From Lachnoclostridium sp. An76 (GTDB lineage: Bacteria; Bacillota; Clostridia; Lachnospirales; Lachnospiraceae), in contig NZ_NFHL01000001.1 in NCBI RefSeq assembly GCF_002161355.1, positions 62,001 to 126,000 of the forward strand: 64,000 bases of DNA. Reading direction: 5' to 3'. This document shows positions 51,605-60,574 of the stretch, piece by piece. A program made the position numbers and the translations under genes. Within the stretch, counting starts at the first letter, position 1. Each line of letters starts with the position of its first letter. A model generated the notes under the pieces. It was not told the DNA's origin. It saw only the letters and a list, made by a program, of their open reading frames with translations, and searched no databases.

Positions 51605-52636
51605 TTACCGCTTATTAAAGCTTTTGAGCCATTCTTTCAGATTGGTATCAGATTCCCATTTTGCTTCTTCTTTTGGAAGGATTTCTTTGCTTGCAGCTTC
51701 GATTGCTTTTCTTTTCAGTTTCGCATCCGTTCTTGCGTAGATTTCGGTAGTCATAACGCTGGAATGTCCGAGCAGATCCCTTATATACATCAGATCAACT
51801 CCTGATGTAATGAGCTCCATCGCAGCAGTATGCCGCATTTTGTGTGCTGTGAGGTCATCTGGTATCAGTGTTGGCTCTTTCTGTCTGGCTTTCATCCCAT
51901 ATTTCTTCAGCACATAATTGACACCTTGTCTTGTAAACTGTGAATTCATATGACTTTTGAAAAGATATTCCTCAAAGCGTGCCTCGGTATCATATTTCAT
52001 ACAGGAGATATATTTCTGTATGTGTGGAACAGCCGTTTTCATCAGTGGGACATACCTGCCTTTATTCCCTTTGCCGTGGATCCTTATAGTGTACGGCTCA
52101 GTCAGTGAAATGTCCTTTACTTTTATATTTATCAGTTCTGACACACGTACGCCGGTTGTATAAAGGAGCAGTAACATTACATAATCTCTCAAGCCATTCG
52201 TGGCATTCATGTCTATCTGACCGACTAAAAGTTCAACGCCTTCCGTCTTCATGTAGGAAATCTCTTTTTGTTCTGTTTTTTTTAACGGGATCCCGAGTAT
52301 CCGCTGGTATTCCTCCATGTAATCCGGCAGTTCATATTTTAGGTAATGAACAAATCCCTTCATTGCGGCAAGTCTGTAATTACGTGTGGCCGGGCTGTTT
52401 TTTCTGCATTCCTCAAGCCATTTCAGAAAGCCAAGTATGGATTCCCTTGTATAATCCATGACAGATATCTTTTCAGGCTTTATTCCGCATATGGATTCCA
52501 TGTATTCGAGGTAAAGAACAAAAGCATTCCTATAAGTATCTATGGTTTGGGGAGAACTGCCATTTTCATTCGGAAGATAACGGGTAAAATATCTGCTAAG
52601 ATGTACTGCAAAATCAGTTGTTTTCATCATCAGCAC
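51605..52636 (-). CDS. Tyrosine recombinase, third of the RIT trio
   Basis: A 343-residue site-specific recombinase. The SAM-like core-binding domain covers about residues 5-110. Catalytic residues are Arg in TTGVRVSELINIKVKD, His-x-x-Arg in HKMRHTAAM, His in LLGHSSVMTTEIY with the nucleophilic Tyr. The C-terminus is lysine-rich. It overlaps the end of the middle recombinase by 23 bases and lies one base inside the left inverted repeat. Intact as read. Confidence 0.88.
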   Translation of the reverse strand: MLMMKTTDFAVHLSRYFTRYLPNENGSSPQTIDTYRNAFVLYLEYMESICGIKPEKISVMDYTRESILGFLKWLEECRKNSPATRNYRLAAMKGFVHYLKYELPDYMEEYQRILGIPLKKTEQKEISYMKTEGVELLVGQIDMNATNGLRDYVMLLLLYTTGVRVSELINIKVKDISLTEPYTIRIHGKGNKGRYVPLMKTAVPHIQKYISCMKYDTEARFEEYLFKSHMNSQFTRQGVNYVLKKYGMKARQKEPTLIPDDLTAHKMRHTAAMELITSGVDLMYIRDLLGHSSVMTTEIYARTDAKLKRKAIEAASKEILPKEEAKWESDTNLKEWLKSFNKR

Positions 52637-52958
52637 CTTCTTTCGTTATCTTACCAAATATCCTGTCAACCGTGGAATGAAATTTTTCCTCGATGTAAGG
52701 GAAAAGCTGCAAGGTCAGCCTTACATACTTTTCCGTGGCAAAAATTGTTTTGTGACCTAAATAAGTTGACAGTATAGGCAGCGCAACATACATATCCAGC
52801 CCGGAATCCGTCATCTGCTTAAAGGAATATACAGCCATATGGTGTCTCCAGTCATGGATTCTTGGCCCATTGCCATCCCCTGGTGTGGTATAAAAAAAGT
52901 TGACAGCTTATTCTCAAGGATTTCATAATAAAACCAAGAGAATAAGGAGGTATTCAAA

Positions 52959-53291
52959 GTGGCACGTAAATATGACCATGAATACAAAGTACAGGCAGTG
53001 AAACTTGCCAAAGAAATCGGCGGCGCTAAGGCTGCTAAAGAATTAGGAATCCCTGAAGGAACCATCCATACATGGCTGAAAGCTGTAAGAGCTGGTAAGC
53101 TGGATGTTGGGGAAGGTTCCCATACCCCTGCCAGTGCAATGAGCCTGTCAGAAGAAATTACCATGCTGCGTAAGCGGGTGAAGGAGCAGGATAAAGAAAT
53201 CCGCCGCCTGAAGGAAGAAAATGAATTTCTGGAGGAAGCCAGCGCTTTTTTCGCCGCCAGCCGTCGGAAGTCAGCAAAAACCAGAGAATGA
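52959..53291 (+). CDS. IS3-family transposase OrfA
   Basis: A 110-residue DNA-binding protein. A helix-turn-helix (YKVQAVKLAKEIGGAKAAKE then LGIPEGTIHTWLKAVR) is followed by a leucine-zipper-like coiled coil (EEITMLRKRVKEQDKEIRRL). AAGGAGG precedes the GTG/ATG region, with the frame opening at 52959. Its stop overlaps the OrfB ATG (ATGA). Confidence 0.88.
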   Translation: MARKYDHEYKVQAVKLAKEIGGAKAAKELGIPEGTIHTWLKAVRAGKLDVGEGSHTPASAMSLSEEITMLRKRVKEQDKEIRRLKEENEFLEEASAFFAASRRKSAKTRE

Positions 53292-54196
53292 TCTTTCTCG
53301 CTTTTAAAACAGAGGACGGCAGGATTACCGGAAAAATTTCATTTTATTGCCGGATGCTTGGTATCAGCCGGCAGGGCTTCTATAAATATCTCGCAAACAA
53401 AGACCGTCCATGGAAGTACCAGGATCTGGCGGATGCCATGAAAGAAATCATCAGTGAGGATGAATGTAACGATACTTATGGACGGATCCGGATGTATCAG
53501 GCGCTGTTGCTGAAGCAGCCGGAGGGCGTACATATACCCAGTGAACGGACCGTATACCGGGTTATGGATCAGATCGGCCTGAGCCATCGGCCAAAGAGAA
53601 AGCCGAATGGACTTACAAAGGCAGACCGGGAAGCCATGAAATCGGATGATCTGTTGAAGCGGGATTTCCATTCAGATGCCCCATTAGAAAAATGTATTAC
53701 AGATATCACGGAGATCCCGGCGCGCAATGGGAAACTGTATGTATCTGCGATTTTCGACTGCTTTGATCTTAGCGTCCTCGGTCTGTCAATGGGGACAAAC
53801 ATGAAAGCAGATCTGTGTATCCAAACACTGGAAAATGCCCTGACTGCATATCCCGCATTGGAAGGAGCGATCATCCACAGTGACCGTGGGACACAGTATA
53901 CCAGTGAGTCTTACCGCCAGACCATCCGGGAGCACCACATCCACCAAAGCATGAACAGTGCAGGAGGACGCTGCCATGATAATGCACGCTGTGAGAGTAT
54001 GTGGGCCAGAATGAAGACAGAGCTCCTTTATGACCGCTATGACACAAGGCAGATGACGGTAGAGGAATTAAAGGCGCTCATTTGGAGATACTTCCTCAGC
54101 TACTGGAATAACCGGAGGATCTGCTCTGCCAATGGCGGGCTGCCTCCCATGATAAAACGCAGACAGTATTATGAGGATTTGGAACTGGTAGCATAG
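53288..54196 (+). CDS. IS3-family transposase OrfB (DDE)
   Basis: A 302-residue DDE recombinase. An N-terminal HTH_21-type segment (CRMLGISRQGFYKYL, DTYGRIRMYQAL) leads to the catalytic core with first Asp in CITDITEIP, second Asp in IHSDRGTQYTS and Glu in NARCESMWARMK. The start codon overlaps the OrfA stop, so production by coupling or by frameshifting to a fusion are both possible. Appears intact. Confidence 0.9.
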   Translation: MIFLAFKTEDGRITGKISFYCRMLGISRQGFYKYLANKDRPWKYQDLADAMKEIISEDECNDTYGRIRMYQALLLKQPEGVHIPSERTVYRVMDQIGLSHRPKRKPNGLTKADREAMKSDDLLKRDFHSDAPLEKCITDITEIPARNGKLYVSAIFDCFDLSVLGLSMGTNMKADLCIQTLENALTAYPALEGAIIHSDRGTQYTSESYRQTIREHHIHQSMNSAGGRCHDNARCESMWARMKTELLYDRYDTRQMTVEELKALIWRYFLSYWNNRRICSANGGLPPMIKRRQYYEDLELVA

Positions 54197-54953
54197 TCAG
54201 TGATATCCTTGAAATAAATGTGTCAACTAATCTTGACAATATCACCCTATGTAGGGAATACCGGCTCGGAACAGAAAGTCCCGATGCTTTTCGTAAATGC
54301 TTTTCTGATCAAGTCTGCCTCCATTTGCATTCGTAAAAATGTAATCGGTATCATTCAGAAGGTAAAAGCATTTGTCTGCGTATTCATTTAAAAGAGCCTT
54401 GAGATCATCCCCCACAACAACATAGCGCTGTTTATCGTTTTTTGTCTCATTCAGAAGGAGGATACCTTTATCAAGATCCACATCCTTCTTACGGATTCCG
54501 AGAGTTTCATTAATTCTGGTTCCACAGCAGTAAAGGATTCGGAACAGTACAGGGTATTGGATGGCGTCTTTACGGTTCATTCCGCTTGTATAACTGTCAA
54601 CTGCCATGAAATATCGTTCAGATTCGGCATCTGTATAAATATGTGGCTCAAAATCTGTCCCTTTGTATTTTATATCGCGTACTACAAAAACATCATAACC
54701 TTTTATGCTCAGGTATTTCAGAAACTGTTTGCTGGAATTTATCCTTAAATAATGCGTTGTGTGGGACTCGTTCTTTCGCTGCTCAAGCCATCTGGATGCA
54801 TGGAAGGTGCTAAATACTGGCTCCATTATCCTCTGTTCTACGCAGAAACGGTCAAATCCTATGAGGTTGCGTCTGAAGTTGTCACCATCAAAGCCAGCTT
54901 CTGTTTTATCATTTATATAGTTTTTGATTTCATCTGCGAAAACAGATCTAAAC

Positions 54954-56210
54954 TCATATCTTGCCATATCTGCCCTCCTTGCTGTAGAATGGAGAGCGAA
55001 GCACAGGCATTGGAAGGGCACACTGTTTCAGCTTATCATAGTCTACGGATATATAATAACCCGTGGTCGCTGTCCGTTGATGCCCCATAACAGTGCTTAT
55101 GACCGGCATGGCGACATTCTTTTTCAGGAGGTTTGTCGCCAGGCTGTGTCGCATGGCATGGGGCCCATGCTTCTTATTCTGCCAGTTTTTTATTCCGGCG
55201 CGCTTCATATACTTGGTAACAACGGAATGGATTGTCGGGGAAGACAAGGGCTTTCCTTTATTGACATTCTCCATGGATACAATGATCTCCGGAGCATCTG
55301 TGGCAGGTCTTGCATGTTTCAGATAATCTATGATCGCATTCCCTACTGTAGCCAAAAGAGGGAACTCTACCGATACATCCGTTTTATGTTGGACGAAATG
55401 TATGACATTCTTATCCCAGTCAATGTCATCAAAAGAAAAACGGGTGATATCTTTTGCACGCCATCCGTATTCTGTAGCGAGAAGCAGGATCAGATAGTCT
55501 CTTTTCCCGATAGGTGATGCTCTTTCTACAGAAGCGATCAATTCCCTGATTTCATCTTCTTCATATGTTGTTGGCAGTTTGCAATCCTTCTTATAGTTAT
55601 CAGGAAGGATAAAAACAGAGCAATCTTTTGATGATGTTCCTTCATCATAAACGAATTGAAGGAAAAGTTTTATGGTGCGCGCGGCATTATGTCTTGAGGC
55701 AAGGGAATAATTCATGGATGAAAAGAAACATTCTGTTTTTTCAATCGAAAGATCTTCATATTTCATCCCTTTCCCGTTCATGAACCTGCAGAAGTTATAC
55801 AGATATACCCTTTTATTTTCAATTGTTTTCTCTGCAAGCATAAGTTCATCCCTACAATAATCCAGATATCTTAATGCTGCCAAACCAATCTCTCCATGAA
55901 AAGTATATTCAACACTTGGGCAGCGAAATTCAAAATCGCCATTCCGCTGGTAAGAGATCAACATGCGGACAGCACGCAGTTTTTCCCTAAAATGAGCAGG
56001 CGCGCGTTTTGGCATGAGATGCGTGCCAAATATCTCATCGCAGTATTGCTTGCCGATGGCTTCACTGAATTCAGAAATCTCTTTGCTTTTCAGCCATTCC
56101 CGTAAGGCATTCCACTGTGCGGTTATCCTTACATAATAATTCGACTCGTATTCCCTATGCTGCAATTCTTCATCACATAAGGCAACCAGTTCTTCAAAAT
56201 TTGTTACCAT
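54954..56210 (-). CDS. Tyrosine recombinase, first of the RIT trio
   Basis: A 418-residue recombinase with an extended N-terminus (about 110 residues) before the core-binding domain, as usual for the first gene of RIT elements. Catalytic features are GWRAKDITRFSFDDIDW (Arg), QHKTD (Lys), HAMRHSLATNLL (His-x-x-Arg), MGHQRTATTGYY (His, Tyr). AGGAGG precedes the ATG on the minus strand. It overlaps the middle recombinase by 14 bases. Intact as read. Confidence 0.88.
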   Translation of the reverse strand: MVTNFEELVALCDEELQHREYESNYYVRITAQWNALREWLKSKEISEFSEAIGKQYCDEIFGTHLMPKRAPAHFREKLRAVRMLISYQRNGDFEFRCPSVEYTFHGEIGLAALRYLDYCRDELMLAEKTIENKRVYLYNFCRFMNGKGMKYEDLSIEKTECFFSSMNYSLASRHNAARTIKLFLQFVYDEGTSSKDCSVFILPDNYKKDCKLPTTYEEDEIRELIASVERASPIGKRDYLILLLATEYGWRAKDITRFSFDDIDWDKNVIHFVQHKTDVSVEFPLLATVGNAIIDYLKHARPATDAPEIIVSMENVNKGKPLSSPTIHSVVTKYMKRAGIKNWQNKKHGPHAMRHSLATNLLKKNVAMPVISTVMGHQRTATTGYYISVDYDKLKQCALPMPVLRSPFYSKEGRYGKI

Positions 56211-56265
56211 ATTTATCGGTACCTCCTTGAAATAGTTTGGATAAATATGGTCTCATATTTGTTTT

Positions 56266-56349
56266 TTTATGTAAAGAAATTTAAGCTCAGTTCCGTGTAA
56301 ACACTGGGCTGAGCCCACATTTCTTTACATAAATGAAGTCTTTACATAA
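56266..56349 (-). repeat. Right 84-bp terminal inverted repeat of the RIT element
   Basis: Perfect inverse copy of 51520-51603. Beyond it, up to about 56376, are two more TTTACATAA-type motifs in opposite orientations that have no counterpart outside the left repeat; they may be extra recombinase sites. Confidence 0.9.
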
Positions 56350-56910
56350 CCTTTGTTATGTAAATCTTTACATAATAAAGGCAAGATCGAACGGTGGTTC
56401 CGTACCCTGAAGGACCAATGGATGGCATCCCTGGATATGAGGGACTTCCACACACTCGAAGAGCTCCGGGGCAGCCTGCTGGCCTATGTCAGAAGCTATA
56501 ACCAGAGGCCCCATTCCTCCCTGAAAGGGATCTCCCCGCAGGAACGCTTCTTTCAGGAGCCGGAATTGATCCGCCGCCTGCCGGATGAACAGATCGAATC
56601 CTCTTTCCTTCTTGAGATCGAACGCAGGGTATCGGCGGACTCGGTCATCGTGATCGACCAGACAGAGTATGAGGTCGATTACCGTTTTGCAAAGCAGCGC
56701 ATCACCCTGCGTTATACGCCGGACATGAAAGATATCTTTGTTGTGGAGGCCGATGGTGTTTATGATACACTAAATTTACCGAAAAAAAGCGTCAGAATTC
56801 CCTGAAAAAAGCAAGGGAAATTCCCTAAATAAAGCGGGACATATTGATTCCCCTTTACATTATATTTATCCTTTATCTAAGCACCACCAAAGATAAAGGA
56901 GGAAAGGAAG

Positions 56911-58374
56911 ATGCTCACTATGTCCCAAATCAATCATATCAAAGACTTGAGCAATTGTGGATACCGGATCAGTGAAATCTCTAAAAAAACAGGTGCTGAT
57001 CCCAAAACGATACGCAAGTATCTTGCGCAGGATGATTTCTCACCGCAGCCACCCGTTATCCAGGAGAAGCCATCCAAACTGGATCCCTTCAAGCCCATCA
57101 TCCAGGAGTGGCTGGACGAAGACAAGAAACATTGGCGAAAGCAGCACCATACCGCTCAGAGAGTCTATGAGCGTCTCGTGGAGGAACATGGCTATACCGG
57201 GAGTTACAGCATTGTCCAACGCTACATGAAGAAATGCCGTTCCATCCAAACGGAGAAAGCAAACCTGGAACTGATCTGGGATCCCGGACCTGCACAAGTT
57301 GATTTTGGGGAAGCTGACTTTTATGAGGCCGGGAAGCTCTGCCGCAAGAAATATCTGACCGTGTCGTTCCCTTACAGCAATGATGGATACAGCCAGGTAT
57401 TCGGCGGAGAAACTGCGGAGTGTGTCTGCCAGGGCCTGCAGGATATCTTTGAATTTATCGGCGGCGTACCGCCGTTACTGATCTTTGACAATGCAACCGG
57501 TGTCGGGCGGCGGATTGGCGATGCGATCCATGAATCAGAACTTTTCTCCCGTTTCCGAGCCCATTATCACTTCCGGGTGCGCTTCTGCAACCCCTATTCC
57601 GGCTGGGAAAAAGGGAATGTGGAGCGCAAGGTTGATTATAACCGTGCGAACCTGTTTGTTCCGGTCCCGCATTTCAATGAGATAGAGAAGTACAACCGGA
57701 AGCTGCTTGCCCGCCATGAAAAGAAAGCTTCCGAACTCCATTATAAGAAACAGATCCCTATCCGGGAATTGTTTGAAGAAGACAGGAAAGCCCTCCTGAT
57801 GCTGCCGCCAAAACGGTTCGATGTCTGCCGATATGAATGGCTGAAAGCGGATGGTTTCGGCAAAGTCTGTATGGATGGAAAGCATTTCTATTCTACCAGG
57901 CCGGAAAACGCAAACAAACAGGTGCTGGTGGGAATTCGTGCCCATACCGTTGACATTCTTACAGAAGGCGGACAGGTCGTCACGACTCACCGGCGCGCTT
58001 ACGGAGATAACCGCACGGATATCAGCGATTACAGTACCACGCTGGCTGTCCTGATGAAAAACTCCGGAGCATGGGGAAACAGCGGGCTGCGCCGCGAAAC
58101 ACCGGATGCTTTAAGGGCTTACATGGATGCCCAGCCGAAAGAGAAACTGAAGGACTGCCTCCGGATCATGAATGAGCTGACCAGCCAGTACGGCTTTCAA
58201 GCAGCGGCCAGCGCTATGGAGATGGCCTGTACAAGAGGCAGTATTAACATCTGTGATGCTTCCGTGCTTGCCGCAAGGATTACCGGATATGGCATTTATA
58301 CACCGCCGGAGGCAGGCCCATCCCTTGCAGTATATGATGATATGTTTCTGAAGGAAGGAGACACTGTTTCATGA
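56911..58374 (+). CDS. istA: IS21-family transposase IstA
   Basis: A 487-residue DDE transposase. The N-terminal helix-turn-helix is HIKDLSNCGYRISEISKKTG with ADPKTIRKYLAQDD. The core has WDPGPAQVDFGEADF (first Asp), LLIFDNATGVGRR (second Asp region) and GWEKGNVERKVDYNR (Glu). AAAGGAGGAAAG precedes the ATG. It overlaps istB by four bases (ATGA). Appears intact. Confidence 0.92.
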   Translation: MLTMSQINHIKDLSNCGYRISEISKKTGADPKTIRKYLAQDDFSPQPPVIQEKPSKLDPFKPIIQEWLDEDKKHWRKQHHTAQRVYERLVEEHGYTGSYSIVQRYMKKCRSIQTEKANLELIWDPGPAQVDFGEADFYEAGKLCRKKYLTVSFPYSNDGYSQVFGGETAECVCQGLQDIFEFIGGVPPLLIFDNATGVGRRIGDAIHESELFSRFRAHYHFRVRFCNPYSGWEKGNVERKVDYNRANLFVPVPHFNEIEKYNRKLLARHEKKASELHYKKQIPIRELFEEDRKALLMLPPKRFDVCRYEWLKADGFGKVCMDGKHFYSTRPENANKQVLVGIRAHTVDILTEGGQVVTTHRRAYGDNRTDISDYSTTLAVLMKNSGAWGNSGLRRETPDALRAYMDAQPKEKLKDCLRIMNELTSQYGFQAAASAMEMACTRGSINICDASVLAARITGYGIYTPPEAGPSLAVYDDMFLKEGDTVS

Positions 58375-59126
58375 TGACACCGAAGATGAAAGAGGATTTC
58401 TGTACACAGATCCTTGGAGCAAGCCGGCAGCTCTTCCTTTCGGGCAGGATTTCAGAGATCTGCCGGGAAAAAGGGACGCAGAAGCAGCTGGAGTTTATTC
58501 TGGAACTGCTGCAGGCGGAATTGACTCTCCGGGATGAAAACCGACGAAAACGTCTGATTAAACGGGCCGGGTTCCCAACCTATAAGACCTTTGAGGGGTA
58601 CAGCTATCACTGCGTAAAATTTCCCCCTGCATTCAGCAGGGAGGAACTGGAAACCCTTGAGTTTGTCCCGGGGAAAAAGAATCTTGTGCTTTACGGTCCA
58701 GTGGGCATCGGTAAAACCCATATGGCAATCGCAGCCGGCGTAAAGGCCTGCAATCTCGGTTACAAGACGAAGTTTTATACCGTAACAGAACTTGTGCTGA
58801 GGCTTGCGGAATCGCGGAAAAACGGGACGCTGGAGCGCCTTCTGCGGGATCTCCGCAGCCTTGACCTGCTCATACTGGATGAATGGGGATATGTACCAGT
58901 CGATAAGGACGGATCCCAGCTGCTGTTCCGTGTTATATCTGACAGCTATGAGAGCAAGAGCCTGATCCTGACAACCAATCTGGAATTCTCAAAATGGGGA
59001 GGGATCTTTACGGATGACCAGATGGCCGCTGCAATGATCGACCGGCTTGTCCATCACGGACATTTATTGATCTTCGAGGGGAAAAGCTACCGAATGGAGC
59101 ACGCCCTCATGCGCAGGGATGCATAA
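58371..59126 (+). CDS. istB: IS21-family helper ATPase IstB
   Basis: A 251-residue AAA+ ATPase related to DnaC, the partner of IstA in target selection. Walker A is YGPVGIGKTHMA, Walker B LDLLILDEWGYVP, and the sensor region LILTTNLEFSKWG. It starts inside the istA stop codon. Intact, normal length. Confidence 0.92.
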   Translation: MMTPKMKEDFCTQILGASRQLFLSGRISEICREKGTQKQLEFILELLQAELTLRDENRRKRLIKRAGFPTYKTFEGYSYHCVKFPPAFSREELETLEFVPGKKNLVLYGPVGIGKTHMAIAAGVKACNLGYKTKFYTVTELVLRLAESRKNGTLERLLRDLRSLDLLILDEWGYVPVDKDGSQLLFRVISDSYESKSLILTTNLEFSKWGGIFTDDQMAAAMIDRLVHHGHLLIFEGKSYRMEHALMRRDA

Positions 59127-59303
59127 TGCCCGCTGAAGGCAGGGAAAATCCCTTGCTGAAAAAAGGGAATTCCGACGCTTTTTTCAGGGAAAAGTACTTG
59201 ACAAAAAACACGATGGTTCCCTTACGCCGATCCACCTCCTCAACAAACAGGACAACTCCTTTGTAAAACGTGACAAAGTACGGCTGGCAGGAGGTGAGGA
59301 CTG

Positions 59304-60107
59304 ATGGAGCTTACTGCGCGTTACGGACTTGAATTCAACCCATTTTTAAAGAATTCCAAAGAGATCCTTTTTGAGGGTACTGAATATACGGAAGCGAAGT
59401 TCCGGCTGGATTACCTCGCAAAGACGAAAGGCTTCGGCCTTCTTACCGGCGCCCCCGGCCGTGGGAAAACAACACTGGTACGTTCCTGGTCTGCCGGGCT
59501 GAATCCTTCCTTATACAAAGTGATCTATACCAGCCTCTCCACGGTTACGGTAAATGATTTCTACCGTAATCTTGCCGTATCCCTTGGTGCGCAGGCTTCC
59601 TACCGTAAAACAGAAAACTTCCATATCATTCAAGAGGAGATCAACCGCCTTGCCCTGGACAAACGGAAAACCCCTGTGATCATCATTGATGAGGCGAACT
59701 ATATCAAGAACGCCGTCCTGAACGATCTGAAGATCCTGTTCAACTTTGAGATGGATTCCCGGGACCGGGCAGTGATCCTTCTGGTTGGGCTGCCCCAGCT
59801 GAACAATACGCTCCAGCTGTCCATCCATGAGCCACTCCGCCAGCGTATCATTATGAACTACAACATTGAAGGGTACTCAAAGGAAGAGGGGCGCGCTTAC
59901 ATTGAGTGGAAACTGAAAAAAGCAGGCTGTACAGACTCTGTTTTTGACGATGCAGCAATTGAAGCGATCCTGAACGCTTCCGATGGGACAGCCCGTGTGA
60001 TCAGCAAGCTCTGCAATGCCTCACTTGTGATTGGACACAGCCAATCTGCAGGCCGCATTACATCCGACATTGTCATGCAGGCGATCAACGACAGCACGCT
60101 TGGCTGA
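59304..60107 (+). CDS. ExeA/TniB-like transposition ATPase
   Basis: A 267-residue AAA+ ATPase of the ExeA/TniB type, the second gene of the host transposon. It opens RYGLEFNPFLKNSKEILFEG, has Walker A GAPGRGKTT (about residues 49-57), Walker B PVIIIDEANYIKN (about 128) and sensor ILLVGLPQLNNTLQL. The start codon overlaps the transposase stop, so its translation depended on the gene now broken upstream, although GGAGGTGAGG still provides a site. It ends at a terminator. Confidence 0.85.
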   Translation: MELTARYGLEFNPFLKNSKEILFEGTEYTEAKFRLDYLAKTKGFGLLTGAPGRGKTTLVRSWSAGLNPSLYKVIYTSLSTVTVNDFYRNLAVSLGAQASYRKTENFHIIQEEINRLALDKRKTPVIIIDEANYIKNAVLNDLKILFNFEMDSRDRAVILLVGLPQLNNTLQLSIHEPLRQRIIMNYNIEGYSKEEGRAYIEWKLKKAGCTDSVFDDAAIEAILNASDGTARVISKLCNASLVIGHSQSAGRITSDIVMQAINDSTLG

Positions 60108-60112
60108 AAAGG

Positions 60113-60145
60113 CATCCGCAATTAATTTGCGGATGTTTTTCTTTT
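60113..60145 (+). terminator. Intrinsic terminator after the transposon ATPase
   Basis: CATCCGCA (60113-60120) pairs with TGCGGATG (60128-60135) and a T-rich tract follows. Confidence 0.85.
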
Positions 60146-60574
60146 AGGAAAACAATTCGCAGAAACAGCCATTTTTAAAGTGACTGTTCCCCCCATGGGA
60201 GCCGAAATCGGCATAAAATAATCTGCCTGATAGAGCATCATTTAATTTGCCGGACAACAACATCATAAAGAAAAACTGTATGATTGGGAAGTGGGGATTT
60301 TCTCTGCTTCCCTTTTTATTTAGGAATAATTCCTATTTTTGCCAATAATAATTATACGCTAACAGCCCTAAAAGGGGCATTGAAAATTTACCGTAAAAAT
60401 GGGAAAAATCGAAGCTCAGAGGAATGGATGAACAAAGTGGGAAAATAAAAACGACGGAATTTTCCTAGTACTACGACGGAAAACGGGGCTTAGGCTGGGG
60501 CGTTTTTTCTATGGAAAAGAAGTGAAAATGACGATATAATGTTTATATTAAATTTAAGACAAGGATGTATTTTA
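60146..60574. other. Non-coding interval, possible transposon right end
   Basis: No gene is supported here. The interval contains short repeated words (ACGACGGAA at two places near 60450 and 60473; GGGAAAA three times near 60400-60440). By position it could hold the right terminus of the interrupted two-gene transposon, but I found no definite terminal repeat to pair with it. Confidence 0.3.

Larger units (their letters stand above)
52881..54244 (+). mobile_element. IS3-family insertion sequence
   Basis: A 1364-bp element beginning TGGTGTGGTA and ending ATATCA, with imperfect inverted ends that share GTTGACA and CAAGGAT blocks. It is flanked by direct CCC (52878-52880 and 54245-54247), a 3-bp target duplication. 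It contains orfA and orfB and looks complete. Orientation is opposite to the recombinase it interrupts. Confidence 0.85.
52614..54967 (-). pseudogene. Tyrosine recombinase, middle of the RIT trio, split by IS3
   Basis: The N-terminal part (54248-54967, MARYEFRSVFADEIKNY to RAGIPYIG) and the C-terminal part (52614-52880, DGNGPRIHDWRHHMAVYSF to the end) join in frame once the IS3 element and one CCC duplication are removed. The first catalytic arginine (CCGTRINETLGIRKKD) is on one side, and the H-x-x-R, LGHKT and tyrosine on the other, so neither piece is active. Intact length would be about 330 residues, normal for this gene of the trio. Confidence 0.85.
51520..56349 (-). mobile_element. Trio-of-recombinases (RIT-type) element
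   Basis: A 4830-bp element bounded by perfect 84-bp inverted repeats and carrying three overlapping tyrosine-recombinase genes on the minus strand, the defining layout of RIT elements. First and second genes overlap by 14 bases, second and third by 23. An IS3-family element sits inside the second. The right end interrupts a DDE transposase gene, whose recognisable sequence resumes at about 56377. The corresponding N-terminal transposase half was not recognised to the left of 51520, so a rearrangement or deletion has followed insertion. Confidence 0.8.
56757..59210 (+). mobile_element. IS21-family insertion sequence
   Basis: A 2454-bp element starting TGTTTATG and ending AAAAAACA, flanked by 6-bp direct repeats CGATGG (56751-56756 and 59211-59216). 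Its terminal regions carry related inverted blocks: AAAAAAGCGTC, GAATTCCCT and CAAGGGA occur at both ends. It contains overlapping istA and istB and looks complete. Confidence 0.88.
56377..59304 (+). pseudogene. DDE transposase of a two-gene transposon, cut by RIT and IS21
   Basis: The 5' portion is missing at the RIT junction. From 56377 the frame reads KGKIERWFRTLKDQWMASLD (region of the catalytic glutamate), NQRPHSSLKGISPQERFF and a Mu/IS481-type C-terminal beta domain up to VVEADG at 56756. The frame resumes after IS21 at 59212 with GSLTPIHLLNKQDNSFV and KRDKVRLAGGED, then stop. Removing IS21 and one CGATGG copy restores the frame exactly. The stop overlaps the ATPase start (TGATG). Confidence 0.8.
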
